Source: Hoeflea_A sp039025395
Lineage (GTDB): Bacteria > Pseudomonadota > Alphaproteobacteria > Rhizobiales > Rhizobiaceae
DNA: 64,000 bases
Direction of reading: 5' to 3'
Assembly (NCBI GenBank): GCA_039025395.1
Contig: JBCCOK010000027.1
Coordinates: 1-64,000 of the forward strand
Part shown: in pieces, positions 1 through 8,803 of the stretch
Layout: each line of letters begins with the position of its first letter
How positions within the stretch are numbered: position 1 is the stretch's first letter
Translations under genes and position numbers: made by a program
The notes under the pieces: model-generated
Databases searched by the model: none
Told to the model about the DNA's origin: nothing
What the model saw: only the letters and a program-made list of their open reading frames with translations

Positions 1-43
1 CGTTGCGCCGCTTGCCCGATGTCCCACATCGCGCTGCGCGACG
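1..43. repeat. Imperfect hairpin with 4-nt bulge (first of three)
   Basis: Left arm 1-22 pairs with 26-43 over 15 of 18 positions once a 4-base insertion TTGC (12-15) is looped out; the loop is CCC (23-25). Taken alone it would be weak. It is listed because two stronger hairpins with the same kind of TTGC/TTGT bulge follow immediately. The arm may continue beyond the window edge. Confidence 0.4.
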
Positions 44-45
44 CA

Positions 46-124
46 CGCGTGTGGTGGATTTGAAAGTCCTGTCATTTTCTCAGCATCCTCGACACAGGAC
101 CTTCAAATCCGCAAACCACACGCG
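46..124. repeat. Long inverted repeat with TTGC bulge (second of three)
   Basis: Arm 46-73 (CGCGTGTGGT then GGATTTGAA...) pairs with 91-124 at 26 of 27 positions. The only gap is a 4-base TTGC insertion in the right arm, read on the minus strand. The loop is 74-90. It lies downstream of the TRAP operon, whose last gene ends at 327. Neither side has a T-tract, so it is not a canonical terminator. It looks like a palindromic repeat element. Confidence 0.75.
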
Positions 125-139
125 AACCAATGATCCATA

Positions 140-212
140 GCGTGTCCTTGTCGAATCTGAAGTTCGCACAGAGCCTGCCGCACTTCCGGAGAACTTCAGA
201 TTCGGGACACGC
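140..212. repeat. Long inverted repeat with TTGT bulge (third of three)
   Basis: Arm 140-165 pairs perfectly with 191-212 (22 bp) after a 4-base TTGT insertion (148-151) is looped out; the spacer is 166-190. The arm shares the core TTG(C/T)-x-GA(T/A)T(T/C)TGAAG with the second hairpin, so the two are related members of one repeat family. Bases 213-326 downstream show no gene or other structure that I can support. Confidence 0.75.
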
Positions 213-326
213 GCCCGAGTAAACCGATCTTCCGCCATCAAATGTTTCAAGCTAAACCTGACTTGCTCTAGCCGGTGCCGAAGCCGATTGCAACTCCACT
301 GGAAAGACGGCCTTCATTGCCCTTCA

Positions 327-2984
327 TCAGAACTTCAGCGAAATATCCCTGTGGTCCGAGGTGCAGCCGGCAACATAGAGCGCCTGCTCGCGGGTCAGAC
401 GCCTTTGCTGCCGGATTCCTATGGTTGGCTTCAGTGCTTCCACATAAGCCGCGAGGCCTGGCCGCAATGTCGTATCCGCCTGTTCACGCCAAATCAGTTG
501 TTCCTGATACAGCGCGATGGCGTTGTCGATATCATCCAGCGCCTTTTCCTTGTCCGGTGTGCGTGCCCGAACGGCGCGCCGGGCTTGCGACAGGTCAGAA
601 CGGATATCGCCGGCACCTTCGATTTCGCCGAAACTGCTGGCCAACGCTGCTAGAGGATCGACCATGGTTTCGGGTTCATTGTTCTCCACGTCACTACGGA
701 TTGCTTCCAGTTGAGGCCCGAGCGCCTTGAACGCGTCCAGCGCGTCAAGCGAAGCAAGCAGAAGTGCCACCGGTTCGTAGGCCTGGTCGGAGGCTTGCCT
801 GTATTGACGACGCAGATCGTTCTCCGCATCGATCAGCGCATCGTATTGGCCGTAGGTTTCATCCCAATCGCCCGGAATGGTGGCAGCCAATGCCTCACGC
901 TCCACCTGGAGGCTCGCCACCCGGCCTTCAAGCCCTGTTCTCTGGGCTTCCTGCGCGGGATCCCTCAACCGTTCGATCTGAACATCCAGTTCCTCGATCG
1001 TCGCGTCGAGATCCCGGATGTTACGCTCAATGCCACGAACCCGCGTGTGGATCGGTCTATAGTCGTCCGAAGCCTCCTCGAGTGCAATTGCTGCATCGTC
1101 CGCCTCATCCAGCAAAGTGATCGCTCTTTCGACATTTCCGAAGCTTTCGGTAACCGACTCCGCAAGATCGCTCGGCAGGATGCTGAAATCCAGTTGCCTG
1201 ACGCGGTCCACCTCACCAAGCAATTGCCCCCGTGTCTCCGCTAGGTCTTCGCTGATGTATTTCTCGACGCAATAGGTCAGCCGTGGATTGCGTGGCGGCG
1301 GTGCGGTTTCGGAAAGCAACGACACTCGGTTTGGCAGGTAATTCACCAGCTGTGGCGTAAGCCCGACAATGCTCAACGCCAGCAGTTGGATGAGGATAAA
1401 CGGTATCACGCCCTTGTATATCTGAATTGTCTTAACCGCAGCCGGCGCCACACCGCGCAGATAGAACAGAGCAAAGCCGAAGGGTGGGGTGAGGAACGAG
1501 GTCTGGATGTTGAGGCCGATCATCACACCCAGCCAGACGGCCGTAATGTTGGCGGATGGATCAGCCAGCAGGATCGGCGCAACGATCGGCACGACAACCA
1601 CGGCAATCTCGATGAAGTCGAGGAAAAACCCGAGGACGAAGATCACCGCCATGACAATAATGAAGCGGGTCCAGAAGCCCCCGGCAATACCTTCGAGAAA
1701 TTCCTTGACCAGATGTTCACCGCCAAAGGCTCTGAAAGCCGCCGTCAGGATTGCCGCCCCGAGCAGAATAATGAAGACGAGCGAGGTCGTCTTGGCGGTT
1801 TCTATCATCACGCCGCCGAGCGTGTCTTCGATCTTGAAGGCACGCCATCCGCTCCATGCAAGCGCGATAATCAAGCCGATAACAGCGATCGCAGCGAGGG
1901 TAACACCGGTGGCGTCGGCTGCTGTATTGACGCTCCTGATGTTCGTGTCGAAATTGGAAAGGACGATGACAAGAAGAAGCAGTGAAATCAGTGCCAGGAT
2001 TGCCGGATAGTAGGCATCCTTGTGGCCATCTCGCAGCCGGTATCCTGCCATGATCAGCGCCCCACCTGCCCCGATCGCGCCAGCCTGGTTGACCGTTGCA
2101 ACGCCTGCAATGATGGAACCGAGGACCATAAAGATCAGGATGAGCGGCGGAAACAGCGAGAGCGCGACCTTGATCCAGAAACGCCCGTCGAAATTTCCTT
2201 CATAGTGAACCGGGGGCGCCGATTTCGGCCGTATGGCGGCGAAAACAAGGATGTAAACCATGTAAAGGCCCACCAGAACGAGGCCGGGAAGTATGGCGCC
2301 GAGAAACATCTCGCCGGCGCTCGTCGAACTGACGTTGAAGATGCTGGGCATCGTCAATTCACCGGTTGAGTCCCTGAAAAGCGCCGTGCGCGCCGTTCCA
2401 GCCTGGTCGGCAGCACTCGTCAACTGATCCGCGAGAATGATCAGCACGATAGACGGCGGGATGATCTGCCCAAGTGTGCCGGAGGCCGCAATTGTACCCG
2501 TGGCAATCTGTTGCGAGTAATTGTTTCGCAGCATCGCGGGCAGCGAAATCAACCCCATAGCGACAACCGTCGCGCCAACAATCCCTGTCGTCGCAGCAAG
2601 CAGCGCGCCGACGAATACCACCGAGATTCCCAAGCCGCCCGGGATCGGGCCGAACAATTGCGCCATGGTGATCAGCAGATCCTCAGCGATCTTGGATCGC
2701 TGCAGCATGATCCCCATGAAAATGAAGAGTGGAATGGCAATGAGCGTATCGCGTTCCGGTTCCCAATACACCCCGCGCAGGTTTATGACGCCTGCGCTCA
2801 ACCACTGTGATGGTCCACCCTGTGCAAAGAATGCATCGGTGTCGCCCATAAAGAGATAGCCGGCGATTGCCGCAAGCAGGATTGTCAGGATCGAAGAACC
2901 GGGCAGCGCGAAAGCCACCGGGTAGCCCGAACCGAGGGCAAAAGCCATCAGCAGGACCAGCAGTGCAAGAAAGTAAAGTTCCAT
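327..2984 (-). CDS. dctM: TRAP transporter large permease (DctM) with long C-terminal coiled-coil extension
   Basis: This is the large membrane subunit of a tripartite ATP-independent periplasmic transporter, which couples solute uptake to an ion gradient. Residues 1-552 are a chain of hydrophobic helices typical of DctM. They include the long inserted loop (about 185-225) and glycine-rich hairpin segments (TGTIAASGTLGQIIPPS near 162-178; SFLTPPFGFALFYL near 496-509) seen in the mannitol/chloroaromatic-compound subgroup. Residues 553-885 are hydrophilic and heptad-like, rich in Glu, Arg, Leu and Asp, and predict coiled coil. DctM proteins are usually about 430-620 residues, so 885 is exceptional. 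It is the last gene of dctP-dctQ-dctM, 8 bp after dctQ. The substrate cannot be read from the sequence. Confidence 0.9.
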   Translation of the reverse strand: MELYFLALLVLLMAFALGSGYPVAFALPGSSILTILLAAIAGYLFMGDTDAFFAQGGPSQWLSAGVINLRGVYWEPERDTLIAIPLFIFMGIMLQRSKIAEDLLITMAQLFGPIPGGLGISVVFVGALLAATTGIVGATVVAMGLISLPAMLRNNYSQQIATGTIAASGTLGQIIPPSIVLIILADQLTSAADQAGTARTALFRDSTGELTMPSIFNVSSTSAGEMFLGAILPGLVLVGLYMVYILVFAAIRPKSAPPVHYEGNFDGRFWIKVALSLFPPLILIFMVLGSIIAGVATVNQAGAIGAGGALIMAGYRLRDGHKDAYYPAILALISLLLLVIVLSNFDTNIRSVNTAADATGVTLAAIAVIGLIIALAWSGWRAFKIEDTLGGVMIETAKTTSLVFIILLGAAILTAAFRAFGGEHLVKEFLEGIAGGFWTRFIIVMAVIFVLGFFLDFIEIAVVVVPIVAPILLADPSANITAVWLGVMIGLNIQTSFLTPPFGFALFYLRGVAPAAVKTIQIYKGVIPFILIQLLALSIVGLTPQLVNYLPNRVSLLSETAPPPRNPRLTYCVEKYISEDLAETRGQLLGEVDRVRQLDFSILPSDLAESVTESFGNVERAITLLDEADDAAIALEEASDDYRPIHTRVRGIERNIRDLDATIEELDVQIERLRDPAQEAQRTGLEGRVASLQVEREALAATIPGDWDETYGQYDALIDAENDLRRQYRQASDQAYEPVALLLASLDALDAFKALGPQLEAIRSDVENNEPETMVDPLAALASSFGEIEGAGDIRSDLSQARRAVRARTPDKEKALDDIDNAIALYQEQLIWREQADTTLRPGLAAYVEALKPTIGIRQQRRLTREQALYVAGCTSDHRDISLKF

Positions 2985-2992
2985 GGTTGTTC

Positions 2993-3985
2993 CTACTGCA
3001 CCACCGGTTCGTGTTCGATGTGCCCCGGCTCACGGCGATAGTCTGCAACAGCCTCCAGCAGATAGCTGACGAACTGGATCATCATGGAGACGGCGAACAC
3101 GCCCAGAAAACCTGCCATCATGTACTTCACATACATGCCGAAACCGGCCTGGGTCACTTCGAAATTGAGCACCGGACTGTTAATGATCGACGTCCGCTGC
3201 CCCATCCCGACAATGAGGATTGTCCAGCAAAAAACGATCCCCATCGTCAGCGTTCCAACCGCGTTGACGACCGCTTTGGTCTTGTCTTTAAAAGCGGCGT
3301 AGAAGACGTCGACCCGAACATGTCCCTCTTCTTGGAGGGTATAGGCGCTGGCAAACAAGAACAGCGCGCCGTACCAGAAGCGGACGAGATCGGCCATAAA
3401 AGCCTGTTCGTAGGAAAACACAAAACGCAGGAAAACGATGCCAAGCTCTGCGATCACGATCAGCAGAGCAAGCCAGGGAAAGCCCAGCGTTCGGGTAAAG
3501 CATGCCACGATGATGCCGACCGCCAGAAGCGGCACATGAAAATACATGCCGCGAAACTGGGAACGGCCGAGTTGGCTGGCCAACTCCTCGCCGAAATACT
3601 GTTCAAGCAGGCCCTCGACCCGAAGAAACGAGACAACCACGTCACCCACGCCGACGATCAGGACACACCAGAAAGCAGCCCGAATGAAGAACGTGTTGAT
3701 CGCTGCGATGCGCCGCGCGTCGGTACGCAATGTGGTCGATACGGATCTAACCACAAACGCAAAAACGGCAATAACGGCAACGGGATAAAGCAGGAGTTGA
3801 AACCAGCCGCCCAATCCGGCGTTGCCCGCAAGCGCCGTGCCGGGTCCAGGCATGCCGACGCCATGTGAAAGAGCGTTGTTGACAAGAAACACGACCATAA
3901 TGGCCAGAACAGACCAGCCGAACAGTCGAACAAACCCCGTAAATGGCGTATTCGGCAGTGCCTCGGCAGTTGGCGCTTCTGCCAT
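2993..3985 (-). CDS. dctQ: TRAP transporter small permease (DctQ)
   Basis: Small membrane subunit pairing with DctM. At 330 residues it is longer than the usual 160-230. Several hydrophobic helices precede the conserved DctQ-like region (roughly 150-310, with FASAYTLQEEGHVRVDVFY near the middle, a DctQ hallmark). The start at 3985 is supported by GGGGAATTATA immediately upstream. It is separated from dctP by 203 bp that contain a strong hairpin (4140-4167), so the binding protein and permease genes may be expressed at different levels. Confidence 0.88.
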   Translation of the reverse strand: MAEAPTAEALPNTPFTGFVRLFGWSVLAIMVVFLVNNALSHGVGMPGPGTALAGNAGLGGWFQLLLYPVAVIAVFAFVVRSVSTTLRTDARRIAAINTFFIRAAFWCVLIVGVGDVVVSFLRVEGLLEQYFGEELASQLGRSQFRGMYFHVPLLAVGIIVACFTRTLGFPWLALLIVIAELGIVFLRFVFSYEQAFMADLVRFWYGALFLFASAYTLQEEGHVRVDVFYAAFKDKTKAVVNAVGTLTMGIVFCWTILIVGMGQRTSIINSPVLNFEVTQAGFGMYVKYMMAGFLGVFAVSMMIQFVSYLLEAVADYRREPGHIEHEPVVQ

Positions 3986-4139
3986 TATAATTCCCCCAGC
4001 TGGATCGCATCAGGCTTGCCAATCTCCATTCAATGAAGAACAGCAACGCCGCCTGAGCAGCCGCTTTCTAAGACGTGCCCGACGTTGCAGGCCTGTCTGG
4101 CGATCTATCCCTCAACGCCAAGCATGTTTTTTGTTGTGT

Positions 4140-4167
4140 CGCGGAACGGAGATAACCCCGTTCCGCG
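4140..4167 (-). other. Intra-operon hairpin between dctP and dctQ
   Basis: A perfect 10-bp stem, 4140-4149 (CGCGGAACGG) with 4158-4167, and an 8-base loop, just after the dctP stop. The minus strand continues into A-rich rather than T-rich sequence, so this is more likely an RNA-stability or processing hairpin than an intrinsic terminator. The remaining 3986-4188 sequence holds no gene. Confidence 0.55.
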
Positions 4168-4188
4168 CATTCGGCGCTGTTTTTATTC

Positions 4189-5271
4189 TTATTGATTGAT
4201 CACCGCGTTACGCTTTTGAACGTAAGCTGTATCGGAAAGCTCCGTCCATGCGCCGAGTTCCGCGCGCTTCTCCAGCACAGAGTCATATATTCTGGTCGAC
4301 AGATCGTCGAATTCACGTGCTTCTTCGATCACTTCAGCCGAAGCTTCACCAAAGGCGTCATAGACTTCGTCGTTGAACTCACGCAACTGGACGCCATGAT
4401 CATTGATCAGCCGGTTGAGATAATCGCCATTGAAGGCATTTGTCTCTGCCATCGTGCGGGCATTGGCTTCGTTACACGCTGCTTCAATGATGTTCTGATC
4501 GTTCGAACTGAGTTCGCCCCACCAGCTCTTGTTCATACCGAAGGCGATCTGTGCGCCCGGCTCATGCATGCCCGGCCAGTAATAGAACTTCGCAGCTTCA
4601 TAGAACTTCATGAAGTAGTCGTTATAAGGACCGACCCACTCCGTGGCGTCGATCGCGCCGGAAACGAGGTTTTCGTAAATCTGCCCGCCCGGAAGCGAGA
4701 CCGGCGAAGCGCCCAGTTTGGCCATGACGTCGCCGCCGAGGCCAGGAATCCGCATTTTGAGACCCTTGAGGTCGTCTGCGGTTTCGATTTCCTTGTTGAA
4801 CCAGCCGCCCATCTGAACGCCGGTATTCCCGCAAGCAAGGTTCTTCAGGCCGAACTGATCCGCCAATTCGTCCCACAGTTCCTGACCGCCGCCGAATTTC
4901 GTCCAGGCGTCGATCTCGGTGTAGGTCATCCCGAAGGGAATTGCCGTGAACGGTGCCCAGCCAGGATGTTTGCCCTTCCAGTAGTAGTCGGCCGAATTGT
5001 AGGCTTGGGCGTTGCCCGATGCGACTTCGTCAAAAACATCAAATCCGCCGACACGTTCGCCCGAGGCGAAGTACTGCACATCGATGCGGCCTTCGGTCAG
5101 TTCGCCGATGCGCGCCGCCAACTGCTGCGCCGGCAATCCAAGACCCGGAAAATCACGTGGCCAAGACGAGACAATGACCATTTCCTTCCTCGACTGCGCA
5201 ACCGCGGGGGCAGCGAGCGTGGAAGCGGCGCCTGCAACGGCAGCGCCCTTGATAAAAGTACGACGTTCCAT
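4189..5271 (-). CDS. dctP: TRAP transporter substrate-binding protein (DctP), Tat-type signal
   Basis: Periplasmic solute receptor of the TRAP system. The N-terminus MERRTFIKG is a twin-arginine motif followed by an alanine-rich hydrophobic stretch and an AVAQ cleavage-like site near residue 26, so export as a folded protein is likely. The mature region (about 30-355) resembles the DctP/TtTauT-like receptors that accompany long DctM subunits, with the family's KMRIPGLGG region (about 171-179) and a PGMHEPGA segment. The start at 5271 has AGGAAATGA just upstream. It is the first gene of the TRAP operon and diverges from the two-component genes, so that system may control it. The ligand is unknown; 2-oxoacids, keto acids and other organic acids are typical for relatives. 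Confidence 0.9.
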   Translation of the reverse strand: MERRTFIKGAAVAGAASTLAAPAVAQSRKEMVIVSSWPRDFPGLGLPAQQLAARIGELTEGRIDVQYFASGERVGGFDVFDEVASGNAQAYNSADYYWKGKHPGWAPFTAIPFGMTYTEIDAWTKFGGGQELWDELADQFGLKNLACGNTGVQMGGWFNKEIETADDLKGLKMRIPGLGGDVMAKLGASPVSLPGGQIYENLVSGAIDATEWVGPYNDYFMKFYEAAKFYYWPGMHEPGAQIAFGMNKSWWGELSSNDQNIIEAACNEANARTMAETNAFNGDYLNRLINDHGVQLREFNDEVYDAFGEASAEVIEEAREFDDLSTRIYDSVLEKRAELGAWTELSDTAYVQKRNAVINQ

Positions 5272-5513
5272 TCATTTCCTCCCAGTTATTTTGCCCTTTG
5301 CAACGAAGGGTTTTATCGCGTTGAAGGGCCTCCTTATGCATTTGACAACAGTTTCTCAATTCGTGCAAATACCAGCTTTATCAGCAAAACTACTGATATG
5401 GCTACCGTAAGATTGCGAATAACGTTACCGCGCCAACATGGGCGCTCAAGTTCGCAGATCAAACACAAACTTCACGATATCCGAACGTAACCGCATCGAG
5501 GCGCAGTTGGCGA
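5272..5513. promoter_or_regulatory. Divergent promoter region, dctPQM / sensor kinase
   Basis: 242 bp between two divergent units. TTGACA at 5342-5347 could be a -35 element toward the kinase, but no good -10 lies at the right spacing. A small CCCTT/AAGGG hairpin (5294-5310) sits in the dctP leader. I cannot define an operator. Confidence 0.35.
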
Positions 5514-6914
5514 ATGAAATTCAAGACAAAGCTCCTCCTCATCACATTGCTCCCTGTGATTCTCATTTCCGCAGCAATGCTCTTCGTTATCGACTTTCAA
5601 TCGACGCGCCTTGCTCATACGCAAGGCAAAACGGTTGAAAATCTGTATCTCGATCTCAAACATACCGAACTCAAAAACTATGTCACGCTGGCACGCAACG
5701 CGCTGACACCGCTCTATACATCGACGCTCAAACCACAGCGACAGGCGCAGCGGGAAGTTACGGAAATTGTCCGCAAGATGACCTTTGGCGAGGACAGCTA
5801 TTTCTTCATCTACGATGGTGATGGTACCAACATCGTCAATCCACGCCTCACCTACCTTGTCGGCAGCAACTGGATCGGACTCGAAGACAGGGATGGCAGG
5901 CATGTCGTCAGTGATCTGATCGACCGTGCCAAATCCGGCGGCGAATTCTATCCGTTCATCTGGAAAAAACCGTCCACGGGCGAATATGTCCAGAAGCTCG
6001 GCTATTCCGTCTATCTGGACAAATGGAACTGGATGCTGGGTACGGGCATTTACCTTGACGAGGTGTCGCGGCAGGTCGCAATCGTACAGCAATCATTGGA
6101 AAGCAATGTCGGCGAAACGCGCCTTTTCCTGGTTGTCCTGATGCTGGGTGCGGTTCTTCTAACCGCTGCAACGATCGCTGCCGCACGGCTTTCAGAGCAG
6201 CGCTTCGCGGATGCGCGGCTGAAGCAGCTTTCGGCTCGGCAGGTCGATATTCAGGAGGAGGAACGCAAACGCGTTTCGCGCGAGTTGCACGACAGCATCA
6301 GCCAACTCCTTGTTTCGGCCCGATACGGCCTCGAATCCGCAATGAAGGGCTCAAGCGATTCGAAGGTCAAGGAACCCATCGAAAAGTCCATGCACGCGCT
6401 CGACAATGCCATTTCCGAAGTGCGGCGCATATCCATGGCGCTGCGACCATCGGTTCTCGACGATATGGGACTTTCGGCGGCGATCAAAAGCCTTGCCAAC
6501 GCGTTTCAGAAACAAACCGGCATTGAGGTCGAAGTCGAAGCCGAACCGATGGCCGATAGGCTCTCGGATGAGGTAAAGACGGCGCTTTACCGGGTGACGC
6601 AGGAGGCCCTGACCAATGTGGCCAAGCATTCGGACGCCAAGACGGTTCAGATCTCGCTGCGCCGCCGCGGAGACCGGCTTTCGGTACGGTTGGAAGATGA
6701 CGGAATCGGCATGCGTCCGGCCGATGCGGGAAGAAACGGCGATGGCGGTCTCGGCATCAGGAACATGCAGGAACGTATCGACACGCTCGGCGGTGAAATC
6801 GGGTTTTCCCGATCCGGATCCGGCGGACTTGCAATCGGTGTGACTTTGCCGTTACTAGGGCAGAAAAAGCGGACGTCGAAGAACGAAAAACAGGGGAAAG
6901 AATGCAGTCCGTAA
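5514..6914 (+). CDS. Cache-domain sensor histidine kinase, NarL/DegS-type
   Basis: Membrane histidine kinase of 466 residues. A first transmembrane helix (about 6-28), an extracytoplasmic Cache-like sensor (about 30-195, with GEDSYFFIYDGDGTNIVNP typical of single-Cache domains that bind small carboxylates), a second helix (about 203-225), a HisKA_3 dimerisation region with the phospho-acceptor His259 in RELHD, and a HATPase_c domain ending with GGLGIRNMQERI. The stop overlaps the downstream response regulator by 13 bases. Placed back to back with the TRAP operon, it probably senses that transporter's solute. This is inferred from position. Confidence 0.9.
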   Translation: MKFKTKLLLITLLPVILISAAMLFVIDFQSTRLAHTQGKTVENLYLDLKHTELKNYVTLARNALTPLYTSTLKPQRQAQREVTEIVRKMTFGEDSYFFIYDGDGTNIVNPRLTYLVGSNWIGLEDRDGRHVVSDLIDRAKSGGEFYPFIWKKPSTGEYVQKLGYSVYLDKWNWMLGTGIYLDEVSRQVAIVQQSLESNVGETRLFLVVLMLGAVLLTAATIAAARLSEQRFADARLKQLSARQVDIQEEERKRVSRELHDSISQLLVSARYGLESAMKGSSDSKVKEPIEKSMHALDNAISEVRRISMALRPSVLDDMGLSAAIKSLANAFQKQTGIEVEVEAEPMADRLSDEVKTALYRVTQEALTNVAKHSDAKTVQISLRRRGDRLSVRLEDDGIGMRPADAGRNGDGGLGIRNMQERIDTLGGEIGFSRSGSGGLAIGVTLPLLGQKKRTSKNEKQGKECSP

Positions 6915-7558
6915 AGACAGACGGCACGGGCATTCGCATCGTCATCGCCGATGATCATGACCTGCTGCGTGAGGGCATCCGCGCCCGCCTTGCCGACGAA
7001 GCATTTGTTGAGATCGTCGGCGAAGCCAGCGATGGACGCGAAGCTGTAAACCTCTGCGAGGAACTCGAACCGGATCTAATCCTCCTCGACATCTCGATGC
7101 CCGAGATGAACGGGCTCGACGCTGCCCGTGAGATAAAGAAAGCCCGGCCCGCAACCAAAATCCTTTTCCTGTCGGTCTATGACAATGAGGAATATGTGCA
7201 GGAAGCGTTGCGCATCGGGGCCAACGGATTCGTTCTGAAGGATGTCTCGAAGGACGAAATGATCAATGCCATCCAGGCCGTGGCGCAGGGCGCAACCTAT
7301 CTGGGGCCGCAAGCGGCCGCATCACTATCCGGGCGGTCCTCGCAAAATCTGGTACCCGCTAATGATTTCGGCCTGACCGAACGCGAAAAGCAGGTTCTTG
7401 CGGCTGTTTCAAAAGGCATGACAAACCGCCAGATCGCCGAGCGCCTCCACATCAGCGTTCGCACAGTCGAAAGCCATCGCCTGTCGATTCGCGAGAAAAC
7501 CGGCGGCGGCAACGCAGTTGCGCTCTCGAAGATTGCCAGCCGCCTCGGCCTCGCGTGA
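6902..7558 (+). CDS. NarL/LuxR-family response regulator
   Basis: 218 residues. The receiver domain (about 10-125) has the acidic pair in IADDHD and phospho-acceptor Asp63 in LLDISMPEMNG. The LuxR-type HTH (about 150-215) has the signature LTEREKQVLAAVSKGMTNRQIAERLHIS (given here in full only to locate it, about 150-177). It is translationally coupled to the upstream kinase and is its evident partner. The likely target is the divergent dctPQM promoter. Confidence 0.92.
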   Translation: MQSVKTDGTGIRIVIADDHDLLREGIRARLADEAFVEIVGEASDGREAVNLCEELEPDLILLDISMPEMNGLDAAREIKKARPATKILFLSVYDNEEYVQEALRIGANGFVLKDVSKDEMINAIQAVAQGATYLGPQAAASLSGRSSQNLVPANDFGLTEREKQVLAAVSKGMTNRQIAERLHISVRTVESHRLSIREKTGGGNAVALSKIASRLGLA

Positions 7559-7609
7559 ACTCCAATCACGCGGAATCCTCATTCAACCAAGGTATCGGTG
7601 ATCGACATC

Positions 7610-8395
7610 ATGGCAGACAACACAGACCTCAGAGCGTTGCTTCAGGATATGGTGCAACTTGCCGGTCCGGCGGGCGCAGCGATCATGTCGGTCTACCAAA
7701 GCCCCGCCGAAGCAGAGATCAAATCGGACGGATCGCCCGTCACCGAGGCCGATCGCGCAGCCGAAGCGATCATACTCGCCGGCTTGAGGGACCTTGCGCC
7801 CGATATCCCGGTGGTGTCGGAAGAGGCGCATGACAGTCACAAGATGGAAGCGCCGGAGCGATTTTTCCTGGTCGACCCGCTTGATGGCACGAAAGAGTTT
7901 CTACGCCGCGACGGCACCGGGTCTTTCACGGTCAATATCGCATTGATAGAGAAAGGCGTTCCGGTCCTTGGCGTCGTCTATGCTCCGGCACTCAAACGGC
8001 TTTTTGCCGGCAGCCTGCATCACGGTGCAACGGAAACCAGCGACGACGAGACGAGGCCGATTGCGGTTCGTGCGATTCCCGCGAGCGGAGCCGTCGCTGT
8101 GGCGAGCCGTTCGCACCGCGACGAACAGACCGATCATTGGCTGACGCAGCGCAATATCACCCAGACAGTATCGATTGGTTCCTCACTTAAATTCTGCCTC
8201 GTCGCCTGCGGTGAAGCGGATGTTTATCCGCGCTTTGGCCCGACGATGGAATGGGATACGGCGGCCGGCCACGGCGTTCTCCTGGCCGCCGGCGGTCAGG
8301 TAACCACACCAGACAATGATCGGTTCGTTTATGGAAAGCCAAATTTCCGCAACGGCCCGTTCATTGCCGGCACCGCGCAAACAACACTAGCCTGA
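7610..8395 (+). CDS. cysQ: 3'(2'),5'-bisphosphate nucleotidase CysQ
   Basis: Inositol-monophosphatase-fold phosphatase that hydrolyses 3'-phosphoadenosine 5'-phosphate (PAP), the by-product of sulfate assimilation and sulfotransfer. Metal-site motifs are present: EEAH, DPLDGTKEF (Asp-Pro-Leu-Asp-Gly-Thr) and WDTAAGHG near the C-terminus. I use the ATG at 7610 (261 residues). An in-frame GTG at 7598 preceded by AAGGT is a reasonable alternative. It converges with zur and overlaps it by 9 bases. Confidence 0.92.
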   Translation: MADNTDLRALLQDMVQLAGPAGAAIMSVYQSPAEAEIKSDGSPVTEADRAAEAIILAGLRDLAPDIPVVSEEAHDSHKMEAPERFFLVDPLDGTKEFLRRDGTGSFTVNIALIEKGVPVLGVVYAPALKRLFAGSLHHGATETSDDETRPIAVRAIPASGAVAVASRSHRDEQTDHWLTQRNITQTVSIGSSLKFCLVACGEADVYPRFGPTMEWDTAAGHGVLLAAGGQVTTPDNDRFVYGKPNFRNGPFIAGTAQTTLA

Positions 8396-8803
8396 CGTCA
8401 CACGGCAGTCGCTGCAAACGCCGCGAAGTTCGATAGTAGCGGCCACCATGTCAAAACCATCCTCGGCGGCCATTGACTCGAGCCTGCCTCCCAAGTCTCC
8501 GCCGGCCAGTTCCGAGACCCGCTCGCATTTCGTACAGATCGCAAACACCGAGTTTCCGCGTGTGTGACAATTGGGATGCTTGCACGCAACGAAAGAGTTC
8601 AAGCTTTCAAGCCGGTGCACAAGTCCCATTTCAAGCAGCTTGTCGAGCGCGCGATAGACCTGCAATGGCGCGCGAATACCGTGATCGCGCAGGCCGTCGA
8701 GGATCGCATAGGCGCTCAACGGCCCTTTCGCACCGGATAAAGCATCATAAACAAGCCCCTGATTTCTCGTCAGTTCGGGTGACGAATGCGCAACTGTACT
8801 CAT
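8387..8803 (-). CDS. zur: Zinc uptake regulator Zur (Fur family)
   Basis: 138-residue Fur-family repressor: a winged-helix domain (about 1-80) followed by a metal-binding dimerisation domain with a Cys-rich CKHPNCHTRG...CTKCERV region and a C-terminal CSDC pair, which fits a structural zinc site. It is called Zur, not Fur, because it is the third gene of znuC-znuB-zur. The ATG at 8803 overlaps the znuB stop (ATGA). A longer reading frame back to 8923 lies inside znuB and is not used. It should repress its own operon when zinc is sufficient. Confidence 0.92.
   Translation of the reverse strand: MSTVAHSSPELTRNQGLVYDALSGAKGPLSAYAILDGLRDHGIRAPLQVYRALDKLLEMGLVHRLESLNSFVACKHPNCHTRGNSVFAICTKCERVSELAGGDLGGRLESMAAEDGFDMVAATIELRGVCSDCRVTSG

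Noticed and set aside
2867..3868. 333-codon plus-strand ORF opposite dctQ
   Set aside because: Antisense to the TRAP small permease, highly charged composition typical of antisense frames.
5294..5314. CCCTT/AAGGG hairpin with TTTT in the dctP leader
   Set aside because: The T-run is on the plus strand, where no gene needs terminating; the stem is only five pairs.
4192..5490. 432-codon plus-strand ORF opposite dctP
   Set aside because: It is fully antisense to a well-supported binding-protein gene, has no recognisable domain, and is the usual by-product of GC-biased codons.
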